The position numbers were made by a program, and so were the translations under genes. 64,000 nucleotides of DNA. It comes from Paraburkholderia guartelaensis. GTDB lineage: Bacteria > Pseudomonadota > Gammaproteobacteria > Burkholderiales > Burkholderiaceae. Below are positions 26,222 through 36,257 of the stretch, piece after piece; the first letter of the stretch is position 1, and every line of letters starts with the position of its first letter. Under the pieces are notes generated by a model. It was not told the origin of the DNA, did no database searches, and saw only the letters and a program-made list of their open reading frames with translations. The stretch spans positions 62,001 to 126,000 of the forward strand of contig NZ_SMOD01000009.1 in NCBI RefSeq assembly GCF_004353905.1, written 5' to 3'.

Positions 26222-27115
26222 TCAGACGTCCCCGTCGTCGAGCCAGCCCTCGCGCGTACCGCGCGTGATGATCGTGTCGCTGTGCAGCACGTCGCCAGCC
26301 GCGTGCGGGGGCGCCGCGATGAGCGCCGCCGGATCAGCCAGACGCGACGCAATGCCGGCGCCCAGCGCGTCGAAAAGCTGCGCGAACGAGTCGATCACGA
26401 AGTAGGTCTTCTGGAACGTGTCGATGCGATAGCGCGTACGCAGCACACGGTCGAGGTCGAACGCGAGCCGGTTGGGCGCCGCGCTCTCCACGCTGTATAG
26501 CGTCTCGCCCTTGCTCGACACGATGCCGGCGCCGTAGATCTTCACGCCGTTGGGTGCACTCGCGTCGCGCATCAGGCCGAATTCCACCGTGTACCAGTAG
26601 AGCCGCGCGAGCAACGGCAACGCGCGCTCCTCGACGGCGAGCGCGGCGCGGCCATAGGCGTGAATCGCATCGGCGAAAGTGGGGTCGGTGAGCAGCGGGA
26701 CATGGCCGAACAGGTCGTGAAAACAGTCGGGTTCCTCCAGATAGTCGAGCTGATCGGGACGGCGCATCCACCAGGTCACCGGAAAGCGCCGGTTCGCAAG
26801 ATGCTCGAAGAAAATGCGCTCGGGCACGAGGCCCGGCACGGCCACGATGCGCCATCCGGTTGCGGCCATCAGGCGCTCGCTCACCTGCGCGAAGGAGGGA
26901 ACGTGGGAAACATTCAGGCCGAGGCGCAACGCACCCTCCATGAAGGCGTCGCAGGCGCGGCCTTCGAGCAGGGCGCGCTGGCGCCGGTAAAGCTGGTCCC
27001 AGACGGCGTGGTCGGCCGCGCCGTAGCGCTCGAGCGGCTGGTCGATCGTGAAATCGGGACGGGTGGTGAGACCCGCGTCGAACTGCTCCTGCAGTTTCGC
27101 GGTGGCGGCGGCCAT
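26222..27115 (-). CDS. phhA: Phenylalanine-4-hydroxylase PhhA
   Basis: 297 residues. PhhA converts phenylalanine to tyrosine using tetrahydropterin, Fe(II) and O2. The iron ligands are visible in EPDCFHDLFGHVPLL (two His) and YWYTVEFGL (Glu). The pterin-binding stretch WRIVAVPGLVPERIFFEHLANRRFPVTWWMR is intact. This is the single-domain bacterial form without the regulatory ACT domain. It is transcribed away from an Lrp-family gene, which is the likely regulator. Confidence 0.96.
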   Translation of the reverse strand: MAAATAKLQEQFDAGLTTRPDFTIDQPLERYGAADHAVWDQLYRRQRALLEGRACDAFMEGALRLGLNVSHVPSFAQVSERLMAATGWRIVAVPGLVPERIFFEHLANRRFPVTWWMRRPDQLDYLEEPDCFHDLFGHVPLLTDPTFADAIHAYGRAALAVEERALPLLARLYWYTVEFGLMRDASAPNGVKIYGAGIVSSKGETLYSVESAAPNRLAFDLDRVLRTRYRIDTFQKTYFVIDSFAQLFDALGAGIASRLADPAALIAAPPHAAGDVLHSDTIITRGTREGWLDDGDV

Positions 27116-27256
27116 GTTCGTAACGCTCCACTAAAAAGGCTTGCTGTCATGCAAGTCTAGAGCGGATAGCGCGCGGAATGTGCGCGTACTCCATGGTTTG
27201 TGACTCAGATATGCAATAATCGAGCGCAATATAGTCAATTAATGCGGATTCCATTC
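27116..27256. promoter_or_regulatory. Divergent control region between phhA and the Lrp-type gene
   Basis: A 141-nt spacer, markedly AT-rich at 27190-27245. On the minus strand TTGACT at about 27233-27238 could be a -35 for phhA, and TATAGT at 27230-27235 on the plus strand could serve the regulator. Exact sites are uncertain. Lrp-type proteins usually control their divergent neighbour from such a spacer. Confidence 0.45.
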
Positions 27257-27748
27257 ATGCTTGAACTCGACCATTTCGATCTTGCGCTGCTCGACGTGCT
27301 GCAGCGCTTCGGGCGCGCCACGCATCAGCAGCTTGGCGAACAGGTGCCGCTCTCGCCCTCGCAGATCGGCAGGCGGCTGCAGCGCCTCGAGGCCTCTGGG
27401 GTGATTGACGGCTATCGCGTGGTGCTGCGGCCCGAAAAACTCGGGCTCGGCGTGACCGCGTTCACGAGCCTGAAGCTCAAGCATCACGGGGATTCGATCA
27501 TCGAGCAGTTCCAGCAGCAGATCGACGTGCTGCCTGAAGTGCTCGAATGCCATGCCGTGGTGGGAGACGCCGATTATTTGCTGCGCATCGTCGCGCCCGA
27601 TCTGAACGCGCTCTCGACGTTCGTCATGAAAAAGCTCATGCGCGTGCCCGGCGTGGACAGCGTGCGCTCGAACATCGTGCTCACCACGTTCAAGCGCAAC
27701 GGGCCGCTGCCGCTCGGGCACCTGGAGCCGGGCGCGCCGGCGGCGTGA
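27257..27748 (+). CDS. Lrp/AsnC-family regulator (probable regulator of phhAB)
   Basis: 163 residues from the ATG at 27257. It has an N-terminal helix-turn-helix (LDHFDLALLDVLQRFGRATHQQLGEQVPLSPSQIGRRLQRLEASGVI, residues 3-49) and a C-terminal RAM/ligand-binding domain (about 75-155) containing VLECHAVVGDADYLLRIVAPDLNALSTFVMKKLMRVPGV. Members next to phenylalanine hydroxylase genes typically activate them in response to aromatic amino acids. That role here is inference from position. An ATG five codons upstream (27242) is the alternative start. Confidence 0.9.
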   Translation: MLELDHFDLALLDVLQRFGRATHQQLGEQVPLSPSQIGRRLQRLEASGVIDGYRVVLRPEKLGLGVTAFTSLKLKHHGDSIIEQFQQQIDVLPEVLECHAVVGDADYLLRIVAPDLNALSTFVMKKLMRVPGVDSVRSNIVLTTFKRNGPLPLGHLEPGAPAA

Positions 27749-27806
27749 GTGGCATGGGAGTGATGGCGTAGCGGGCCGCAAGGGCCCGCCTGGCCAATTA
27801 CAGGTG

Positions 27807-28331
27807 TCAGGCCGCGTTGGCCGTATTGAGCAGATCCACGTAAGCCACCGCGACGAGATCGCTCTCGTCCACGCCGAGCTTCGCGAACACCGCGTGCGCT
27901 TCGGCTTCGCCGCCTTGCTCGTCGTCCTCGGGGCCGAGCACCACTTCCAGCTCGACGAAGTCGCCCAGACCATCCACGCGGTCCAGATGGATGCGCGTGC
28001 GGCCCGCCAGATACACGTGGCGCTCCTTCGAGACGATGCCGCGCGTGGTGAGCGCCGTGGCGAGCAGCGAGTGCATCGCCTCGGCATTGGTGACGGGGCT
28101 GCGCGTGTAGTACGAGGCCTTCGGACCGTCGCGGTCGTCGCGCTGATAGAAGATCAACTCGGGCGGCGTGCCGTCGTCGAACTGGCGCAGCTTCAGGCGG
28201 CCGCGCGGTACGTCATAGAAGAAGTCCTGCTGGCGAAAGATCAGCGGCGCGTCGGTGGCGAGCTGGGAAGCGCGATCGCGCAGGGCGTCGAATTGACGGG
28301 CGCGGGCTTTGATTTCGATGTTGCGGGCCAT
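27807..28331 (-). CDS. CYTH-domain protein (class IV adenylate cyclase / triphosphatase-like)
   Basis: 174 residues from the ATG at 28331, which has an AGGAG Shine-Dalgarno. CYTH enzymes act on triphosphate-containing substrates in a beta-barrel tunnel. The hallmark N-terminal NIEIKAR (ExExK-type strand) is present. Alternating charged residues typical of the tunnel follow: GRLKLRQFDDGTPPELIFYQRDD, RTRIHLDRVDGLGDFVELEVVL. It could be an inorganic triphosphatase or a thiamine-triphosphatase-like enzyme; cyclase activity is less likely. The frame extends upstream to 28454, but those residues are not family-like. Confidence 0.82.
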   Translation of the reverse strand: MARNIEIKARARQFDALRDRASQLATDAPLIFRQQDFFYDVPRGRLKLRQFDDGTPPELIFYQRDDRDGPKASYYTRSPVTNAEAMHSLLATALTTRGIVSKERHVYLAGRTRIHLDRVDGLGDFVELEVVLGPEDDEQGGEAEAHAVFAKLGVDESDLVAVAYVDLLNTANAA

Positions 28332-28536
28332 GCAAGGCTCCTGTCGAACGAAGAGAACAAGGGGGGAACGATGGGAGAGGCTGGAAACGCGCCGCGCAGG
28401 GTGAGCACACCAGTGGGCGTGCCGAAAACGCAGAGCGAATTCCCAATCTATCAAAACTTGTGTGACAGCGCTGTTACGCGACCAGGCTTGCGCTTACGTC
28501 AGACATGAACGGCGCGCGCGTCTTCATGAGCGCGGC

Positions 28537-29424
28537 TCATATCGCCCACTGCGTTTCGATCGACTTGAGTGCCGCCGCGATGGTGGGCTCGTCGCGCCGC
28601 GCGGCGAGCGTGATGAAGGTGAGTTCCGTGGGCACCGTCACGCCTTCGACGATGGTGAGCCCGTGTGCGTGCGCTTCGGCGAGGGCCGTGGAATCGCGTG
28701 CGAGCGTGAGGCCCACACCCGACTTCACGAGATCGAGCATCGACGGCTCCTGGTCCACCTCCGCCACCTTCACGGGTTTGGCATGCGCCGCCTCGAACAG
28801 CGTGGTGAGCAGGCGGTTGTGCGCGGAGGCGGGCGGTGTCCAGATCCACGGCAGCGCGGCGAGCGCGCGCCAGTCGCGCGCATCCTTCACGCGGTCCTTC
28901 CAGCCCGCGGGCGCGAGCACGCGGTACTGAAAGCGCGTGAGCGTGATGACGTGGAAGGTCTCGGGGTCGGGCGCAGGCTGGCCGATGTAGTAGCCCACGT
29001 CGAGCTCGCGCGAGCGCACCTGGTCGAGCACCCAGCCTGACATGCCGTGGCGCAGCGCCGTTTCGATCTGCGGCCACGTTTCGACGAGCTGGCGCAGAAA
29101 GCCGCCGAGGCGCAGGAACGCCGGATCGAGAATCGTGCCGATGCGCAAGCGCCCACGCACCTCGTGCCGCAGTGCAGCAGCGGCGCGCTGAACGTCGCCG
29201 GCCGCGGCGAGCGCGCGTTCGGCGTGCGGCAGCAGCGCCTGGCCGTCGCGTGTGAGCGCGAGGCCGTGAGAGGTGCGCGTGAAGAGCGTGACGCCAAGCG
29301 CCTCCTGCAAATGCTTGATCTGCAGGCTCACGGCCGGCTGCGTGAGATGCAGATGGGTAGCCGCACGCGTGAGGTTGCCCTCGCGCGCGACCGTGACAAA
29401 CGCTCGGAGCAAGGTCAGGTCCAT
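28537..29424 (-). CDS. LysR-family regulator divergent from mmsA
   Basis: 295 residues. The N-terminal winged helix-turn-helix is MDLTLLRAFVTVAREGNLTRAATHLHLTQPAVSLQIKHLQEALGVTLFTRTSHGLALT (1-58), followed by the linker helix and a periplasmic-binding-like effector domain (about 90-290). It is transcribed away from mmsA. A textbook T-N11-A operator (29430-29450) sits immediately in front of its own start codon, so autorepression and control of mmsA are likely. The effector is unknown; branched-chain or beta-alanine/propionate catabolites are guesses from the neighbour. Confidence 0.93.
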   Translation of the reverse strand: MDLTLLRAFVTVAREGNLTRAATHLHLTQPAVSLQIKHLQEALGVTLFTRTSHGLALTRDGQALLPHAERALAAAGDVQRAAAALRHEVRGRLRIGTILDPAFLRLGGFLRQLVETWPQIETALRHGMSGWVLDQVRSRELDVGYYIGQPAPDPETFHVITLTRFQYRVLAPAGWKDRVKDARDWRALAALPWIWTPPASAHNRLLTTLFEAAHAKPVKVAEVDQEPSMLDLVKSGVGLTLARDSTALAEAHAHGLTIVEGVTVPTELTFITLAARRDEPTIAAALKSIETQWAI

Positions 29425-29429
29425 ATCCT

Positions 29430-29450
29430 GATATTAAACCGCCTTATATC
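29430..29450. promoter_or_regulatory. LysR-type operator (GATAT-N11-ATATC)
   Basis: A perfect inverted repeat GATAT / ATATC is separated by exactly 11 nt, with T29434 and A29446 as the T-N11-A anchor. It lies 6-26 nt upstream of the LysR start codon in the LysR-mmsA spacer. Confidence 0.65.
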
Positions 29451-29536
29451 GCTGTTGAGCATTAATCATTGGATCGCGCCCCAGCCTCGCGATTACGCTA
29501 ATTAGATCGAGGCTTCACGACAAAAGAGGCACAGAC

Positions 29537-31060
<1,524 letters not shown>

Positions 31061-31174
31061 GCGAGCGGTAGCCGGTCAGTTCGAAAGGAATCCGAAGCAT
31101 TCGATACCGCCCGGCGCGGCAATCGCAGTTCAAAAATACAACATAAAGAGAGCGGTAATCGCTGGAGACACATC

Positions 31175-32878
31175 ATGCCTGCACCGAGTGAAGCTCAGGC
31201 CTCGCGCCGCCTCGAAGGCGAATTCGACTATGTGATCGTCGGCGCGGGCACCGCGGGCTGCGTGCTCGCCAATCGCCTGACCGAAGACGCGGACGTTTCC
31301 GTGCTGCTCATCGAGGCGGGCGGCACGGACGACTACCACTGGATCCATATTCCCGTGGGCTACCTGTACTGCATCGGCAATCCGCGTACGGACTGGCTCT
31401 ACAAGACCGGCGCGGAAAAAGGCCTCAACGGCCGCTCGCTCTCCTATCCGCGCGGGCGCGTGCTCGGCGGTTCGTCGTCGATCAACGGCATGATCTACAT
31501 GCGCGGCCAGCGCGAGGACTACGACAACTGGGCGCGCGAGACCGGCGATTCCGGCTGGTCGTGGGACAGCGTGCTGCCCGTGTTCCGTCGCAGCGAAGAC
31601 CATCACGGCGGCGCGAGCGAGTTTCACGGCGCGGGCGGCCAATGGCGCGTGGAGAAGCAGCGCCTGCGCTGGCAGATTCTCGAATCGTTCGCGCACGCCG
31701 CGCAAGAGCAGGGCATTGCCGCCACCGACGACTTCAATCGCGGCGACAACAGCGGCGTGGGCTATTTCGAGGTGAACCAGAAGCGCGGTGTGCGCTGGAA
31801 CGCGTCGAAGGCGTTCCTGCGTGGGGCGATGAAGCGGCCCAACCTCACTGTCGTCACCGGCGCGCTCACGCAGCGGGTGATATTCGAAGGCAAGCGCTGC
31901 GTGGGCGTGGAGTATCGCGGCGACGTCGATTACGTCGCGCGGGCGCGTTGTGAAGTGATCCTGAGCGCCGGCGCTGTGAATTCGCCGCAATTGCTCGAGC
32001 TTTCCGGCATCGGCGACGCTGCCCGGCTCGCGCAGCTCGGCATTGGCGTCGTGCAGGATCTGCGCGGCGTGGGCGAGAACCTTCAGGACCATCTGCAACT
32101 GCGCATGGCGTTTCGCGTGAACGGCGTGCGTACGCTCAACACGGCCTCCGCGCACTGGTGGGGCAAGCTGATGATCGGCATGCAGTACGCGTTCTTCCAG
32201 AGCGGGCCGATGTCGATGGCGCCCTCGCAACTCGGCGCATTCGCGAAATCGGACCCGGGCGATCCCGCGCTCACGCGGCCCGACCTCCAGTATCACGTGC
32301 AGCCGCTTTCGCTCGACCGCTTCGGCGAGCCGTTGCATCGCTTCAATGCGTTCACGGCCTCGGTGTGCAATCTGCGGCCCACCTCGCGCGGCAGTATCCA
32401 CGCCGTGTCGGCTGACCCCTCGCAGGCGCCCGCGATCGCGCCCAATTATCTTTCGACCGATCACGACCTGCGCGTTGCGGCCAACTCGATACGGCTCACG
32501 CGGCGCATAGCGGCTTCTGGTGCGCTCGCGCGTTACCAGCCGCATGAGATCCTGCCGGGGCTCGCGTTCCAGACTGAGGAGCAACTGCGCGAGGCGGCGG
32601 GCAACGTCGGCACGACGATCTTTCATCCGGTCGGCACCTGCCGCATGGGCCGCGCGGACGACCCCGACGCCGTGGTCGACGCGCGCCTGCGTGTGCGCGG
32701 CGTGGAGGGCCTGCGGGTGGTGGACGCGTCGGTCATGCCGACCATTACCTCGGGAAACACGAATTCGCCGACGCTGATGATCGCGGAGCGCGCCGCCGAG
32801 ATGCTGCGCGCCGACCGCCGCGAGGGTGCGCGTGCGCAAACGGAGGCCGCCGCCGGTGTCACGCTGACGACCGCCTGA
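31175..32878 (+). CDS. GMC-family FAD oxidoreductase (choline-dehydrogenase-like)
   Basis: 567 residues. This is a flavoprotein alcohol dehydrogenase of the GMC family. It has the ADP-binding motif DYVIVGAGTAGCVLANRL (residues 18-35), GMC signature 1 (GRVLGGSSSINGMIYMRG), signature 2 (SAGAVNSPQLLELSGIG), and the C-terminal active-site region FHPVGTCRMG...ASVMPTITSGNTNSPTLMIAERAAEML. There is no signal peptide, so it acts in the cytoplasm or at the membrane. Many such genes are annotated choline dehydrogenase. With mmsA as neighbour, an alcohol to aldehyde to acyl-CoA route is a reasonable inference. Confidence 0.9.
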   Translation: MPAPSEAQASRRLEGEFDYVIVGAGTAGCVLANRLTEDADVSVLLIEAGGTDDYHWIHIPVGYLYCIGNPRTDWLYKTGAEKGLNGRSLSYPRGRVLGGSSSINGMIYMRGQREDYDNWARETGDSGWSWDSVLPVFRRSEDHHGGASEFHGAGGQWRVEKQRLRWQILESFAHAAQEQGIAATDDFNRGDNSGVGYFEVNQKRGVRWNASKAFLRGAMKRPNLTVVTGALTQRVIFEGKRCVGVEYRGDVDYVARARCEVILSAGAVNSPQLLELSGIGDAARLAQLGIGVVQDLRGVGENLQDHLQLRMAFRVNGVRTLNTASAHWWGKLMIGMQYAFFQSGPMSMAPSQLGAFAKSDPGDPALTRPDLQYHVQPLSLDRFGEPLHRFNAFTASVCNLRPTSRGSIHAVSADPSQAPAIAPNYLSTDHDLRVAANSIRLTRRIAASGALARYQPHEILPGLAFQTEEQLREAAGNVGTTIFHPVGTCRMGRADDPDAVVDARLRVRGVEGLRVVDASVMPTITSGNTNSPTLMIAERAAEMLRADRREGARAQTEAAAGVTLTTA

Positions 32879-32926
32879 GGGCATGGAGCGACGCGCAAGA
32901 TCGCGTCGATTCGAAGACTATTTGGG

Positions 32927-32960
32927 ACGCGAGCGGAAGCGCTTCCGCTCGCGTGTTTCT
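32927..32960 (+). terminator. Terminator after mmsA-GMC operon
   Basis: A 28-nt perfect palindrome (arms 32927-32940 and 32941-32954, core GAAGCGCTTC) folds into a strong hairpin followed by GTTTCTGT. Confidence 0.75.
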
Positions 32961-33085
32961 GTACGTCTGTGAGCTACGGGTTTGCGGCGATCGTGCGCCT
33001 AACGTGCAGTCATCGTTCATCGTACTGTCGTCAACTGTCAGTCGTAATGTTCGCTGTCCTTGTGGCGCTCCCTTAAGTGCAAATC

Positions 33086-33109
33086 CCAATGATTGCGCTG
33101 CATCATTGG
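33086..33109. promoter_or_regulatory. Inverted repeat CCAATGAT-N8-ATCATTGG, candidate operator
   Basis: Perfect 8-bp arms are separated by 8 nt, in the 370-nt spacer upstream of the first liv-type operon (livG start 33249). The spacing fits a dimeric helix-turn-helix regulator. No coding sequence overlaps it. Confidence 0.5.
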
Positions 33110-33248
33110 CGAGACAATGACGCGAAAGTCGGCAGGCGCGCGTTGCGCGCATCGGGAGGCGCGCCGCCACGTCCGCGCCGGACCTCACCGTGCACCACGA
33201 GTCACGGACGGTCTGCAGTGTTACGCCTTACCACGCTCGGAAGGGGAC

Positions 33249-34028
33249 ATGATTCTCGGCGACACGATTCTGGAGACGCGCGACCTCACGAAACAGTTCA
33301 AGGGCTTCACGGCCGTGAACGGCGTGAACCTGCGCGTGTGCCGCGGCTCGATCCATGCACTGATCGGACCGAACGGCGCAGGCAAGACCACCTGCTTCAA
33401 CCTCCTCACCAAATTCCTCGTGCCCAGCGCGGGGCGCATCGTTTTCAACGGCATCGACATCACACATGAGCGGCCCGCGCAGATCGCGCGGCGCGGCATC
33501 ATCCGCTCGTTCCAGATTTCGGCCGTATTTCCGCACCTCACGGCGCTCCAGAACGTGCGCGTGGGGCTGCAGCGCTCGCTCGGCACGGCCTACCACTTCT
33601 GGAAGAGCGAACGCACGCTCGCGGAGCTCAACGACCGCGCGATGGATCTGCTCACGCAAGTGGGCCTCACCGATTTCGCCGATGTGCCCACGGTCGAGCT
33701 GGCCTATGGCCGCAAGCGCGCACTGGAGATCGCCACGACGCTCGCGATGGAGCCCGAGCTCATGCTGCTCGACGAACCGACTCAGGGCATGGGCCACGAA
33801 GACGTGGACCGCGTGACGGCGCTCATCAAGAAGGTATCGAGCGGGCGCACGATCCTCATGGTCGAGCACAACATGAACGTGATTGCCGGCATCTCCGACA
33901 CCATCACGGTGCTTCAGCGCGGCGAGGTGCTCGCCGAAGGCAGCTACGCCGAAGTCTCGAAGAATCCGCTCGTTGCCGAGGCCTATATGGGCAGTGCGGA
34001 CGCGGCCCTCACGGGGGCGCACGCATGA
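33249..34028 (+). CDS. Branched-chain-amino-acid-type ABC transporter ATPase (LivG-like)
   Basis: 259 residues from the ATG at 33249. This is one of two ATPases of the first HAAT-type importer. Walker A GPNGAGKTTCFN is intact. The signature loop is the LivG-type ELAYGRKRALEIA rather than LSGGQ, Walker B is LMLLDEPTQGMG, and the switch His is in ILMVEHNM. It starts a five-gene run (livG-livF-livK-livH-livM order) and overlaps the next gene by 4 nt. The substrate may be amino acids, urea or short-chain amides; the cluster alone does not decide. Confidence 0.9.
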   Translation: MILGDTILETRDLTKQFKGFTAVNGVNLRVCRGSIHALIGPNGAGKTTCFNLLTKFLVPSAGRIVFNGIDITHERPAQIARRGIIRSFQISAVFPHLTALQNVRVGLQRSLGTAYHFWKSERTLAELNDRAMDLLTQVGLTDFADVPTVELAYGRKRALEIATTLAMEPELMLLDEPTQGMGHEDVDRVTALIKKVSSGRTILMVEHNMNVIAGISDTITVLQRGEVLAEGSYAEVSKNPLVAEAYMGSADAALTGAHA

Positions 34029-34804
34029 ATACGGTCACCGAACGCGAGACGACTGCGGCCGCCGGCGCGACCGAGAGCGCGAAGGCGCTGGAGATTGCGG
34101 GGCTGCAGGCGTGGTATGGCGAGTCGCACATTCTGCACGGCGTGGATCTGTCCGTCGGGCGCGGCGAGGTCGTGACGCTGCTCGGGCGCAACGGCGCGGG
34201 GCGCACGACGACGCTGCGCGCCATCATGGGGCTCACCGGGCGGCGCACGGGCTCGATCCGCATTGGTGGGCGCGAGACCATCCAGATGCCCACCTATCGC
34301 ATCGCGCACTGCGGCGTGGGGTATTGCCCTGAGGAACGCGGCATTTTTGCGAGCCTCTCGTGCGAAGAGAATCTGCTCCTGCCGCCGCATATTGGCGCCA
34401 AGGGTGAGAAGCGGGCGAAGTTGGCGGAGGGCATGTCGCTCGACGAGATCTACGCGATGTTTCCCAATCTCGCCGAACGGCGCAACAGCCAGGGCACACG
34501 GCTTTCCGGCGGCGAGCAGCAGATGCTGGCCGTGGCGCGCATCCTGCGCACGGGCGCGAACCTGCTGCTGCTCGACGAGATATCCGAAGGTCTCGCGCCG
34601 GTGATCGTTCAAACGCTCGCGCGCATGATCCTCACGCTGAAGTCGCGCGGCTACACGATCGTGATGGTCGAGCAGAACTTCCGTTTTGCGGCGCCGCTCG
34701 CGGACCGCTTTTACGTGATGGAGCACGGGCGCATCGTCGAGCACTTCGGCACTGCCGAGCTCGAGGGCAAGATGCCGGTGCTGCACGACCTGCTGGGCGT
34801 TTAA
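34025..34804 (+). CDS. Branched-chain-type ABC transporter ATPase (LivF-like) with Walker A Lys-to-Arg
   Basis: 259 residues. The second ATPase of the first importer has a 20-residue N-terminal extension. Signature LSGGEQQMLAVARIL, Walker B LLLLDEISEGLAP and switch region VMVEQNF are intact. Walker A reads GRNGAGRTTT: the invariant lysine is replaced by Arg60 (codon CGC at 34202-34204). This substitution usually cripples ATP hydrolysis, so this half-site may be non-hydrolytic, with the LivG-like partner doing the work. Alternatively it is a tolerated lineage variant. It overlaps livG by 4 nt. Confidence 0.9.
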   Translation: MNTVTERETTAAAGATESAKALEIAGLQAWYGESHILHGVDLSVGRGEVVTLLGRNGAGRTTTLRAIMGLTGRRTGSIRIGGRETIQMPTYRIAHCGVGYCPEERGIFASLSCEENLLLPPHIGAKGEKRAKLAEGMSLDEIYAMFPNLAERRNSQGTRLSGGEQQMLAVARILRTGANLLLLDEISEGLAPVIVQTLARMILTLKSRGYTIVMVEQNFRFAAPLADRFYVMEHGRIVEHFGTAELEGKMPVLHDLLGV

Positions 34805-34921
34805 TTTTTTGGTCTGGTTTTGCGCGCGACGTGAGCGTGAGATGAGCGCCGCGCGAATCGCTTTGCCTCCGGTGTTCATGGAGTGTTCCTGATAATTACG
34901 CAACCAAGGAAGGAGACTGCA

Positions 34922-36139
34922 ATGAAGAAAACCACGTTCGCGCGGCTCGCGGGCCTTTTTGCCGCCTCGGCAGCTGCGATGGCGTTCAGCGCGGGGAGCG
35001 CGCAGGCCGCCGACGACGCGGTGAAGATTGGCTTCATCACCGACATGTCCGGCCTTTACGCCGACGACGACGGCCAGGGCGGCCTCACGGCGATCAAGAT
35101 GGCGGTCGCGGACTTCGGCGGCAAGGTCCTCGGCAAGCCGATCCAGATCGAGTACGCCGATCACCAGAACAAGGCCGACATCGCCGCTTCGAAGGCGCGC
35201 GAATGGTTCGACCGTGACGGGCTCACCATGCTGCTCGGCGGCACGAACTCGGCGACGGCGCTGGCGATGAACCAGGTCGCGCAAGAGAAGAAGAAGGTGT
35301 ACTTCAACACGGGCGCGGGCACGGACGCACTGACGAACGAGCAGTGCACGCCGTACACGGTCCACTACGGCTATGACACGGTCGCGCTCGCGAAGGGCAC
35401 GGGCCTCGCGGTGCTCAAGCAGGGCGGCAAGAGCTGGTTCTTCCTGACCGCCGACTACGCGTTCGGCAAGTCGCTCGAGAAGAACACCGCGGACGTCGTG
35501 AAGGCAAACGGCGGCCAGGTGCTCGGCGAAGTGCGCCATCCGCTCTCGGCGTCGGACTTCTCGTCGTTCCTGCTGCAGGCGCAAGCCTCGAAGGCGCAGA
35601 TCCTCGGCCTCGCGAACGCGGGTGGCGACACGGTCAACGCGATCAAGGCCGCGAAGGAATTCGGCATCAACAAGACGATGAAGACCGCGGCGCTGCTGAT
35701 GTTCCTGCCCGACGTGCACAGCCTCGGACTCGACACCACGCAGGGCCTCGTGCTGACGACCGGCTGGTACTGGGACCAGAACGACGACACGCGCAAGTGG
35801 GCGCAGCGCTACTTCGACCAGACGAAGAAGATGCCGTCCGAACTGCAGGCGGCTGACTATTCGGCGGTGACGACGTATCTGAAGGCGGTGCAGGCGGCCG
35901 GCACGACGGATTCCGACAAGGTCATGGAGCAGCTCAAGAAGACCAAGGTCAACGACTTCTATACCAAGGGCGGCTACATCCGCCAGGACGGCGTGCTGAT
36001 CCACGACATGTATCTCGTCGAGGTGAAGAAGCCGTCCGAGTCGAAGCGTCCGTGGGACTACTACAAGGTGCTGCAGACGATCCCGGGCGAGCAGGCCTAT
36101 ACGACGAAGCAGGAGAGCAAGTGCGCGCTGTGGAAGTAA
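34922..36139 (+). CDS. Periplasmic substrate-binding protein, LivK/HAAT family
   Basis: 405 residues. The signal peptide is about residues 1-29 (MKKTTFARLAGLFAASAAAMAFSAGSAQA). The mature part begins ADDAVKIGFITDMSGLYADDDGQGGLTAIKMAV, typical of type I periplasmic binding proteins of hydrophobic-amino-acid or amide transporters. Other family stretches are GGTNSATALAMNQVA and YFNTGAGTDALT. An AAGGAAGGAG ribosome site precedes the ATG. It lies between the ATPase genes and the permease genes of the first importer. A very strong hairpin follows the gene. Confidence 0.92.
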   Translation: MKKTTFARLAGLFAASAAAMAFSAGSAQAADDAVKIGFITDMSGLYADDDGQGGLTAIKMAVADFGGKVLGKPIQIEYADHQNKADIAASKAREWFDRDGLTMLLGGTNSATALAMNQVAQEKKKVYFNTGAGTDALTNEQCTPYTVHYGYDTVALAKGTGLAVLKQGGKSWFFLTADYAFGKSLEKNTADVVKANGGQVLGEVRHPLSASDFSSFLLQAQASKAQILGLANAGGDTVNAIKAAKEFGINKTMKTAALLMFLPDVHSLGLDTTQGLVLTTGWYWDQNDDTRKWAQRYFDQTKKMPSELQAADYSAVTTYLKAVQAAGTTDSDKVMEQLKKTKVNDFYTKGGYIRQDGVLIHDMYLVEVKKPSESKRPWDYYKVLQTIPGEQAYTTKQESKCALWK

Positions 36140-36166
36140 GCGCGAGCGCGTAAATGCTGCAGTCGT

Positions 36167-36211
36167 ATGCCGCGCCCGGCGCCCCCAAGGTGGGTGCGCC
36201 GGGCGCGGCAT
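36167..36211 (+). other. Long perfect hairpin between binding-protein and permease genes
   Basis: A 16-bp perfect stem (36167-36182 with 36196-36211) has a 13-nt loop that itself can pair CCCA/TGGG. There is no T tract. Structures like this commonly protect the abundant binding-protein mRNA from 3' decay or partly terminate transcription. It also covers the most upstream possible ATG of the next gene (36210). Confidence 0.7.
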
Positions 36212-36257
36212 GATTGCGCAATCCGTCAATGCATTAATGCGTCAATGGGCGGCTTTC

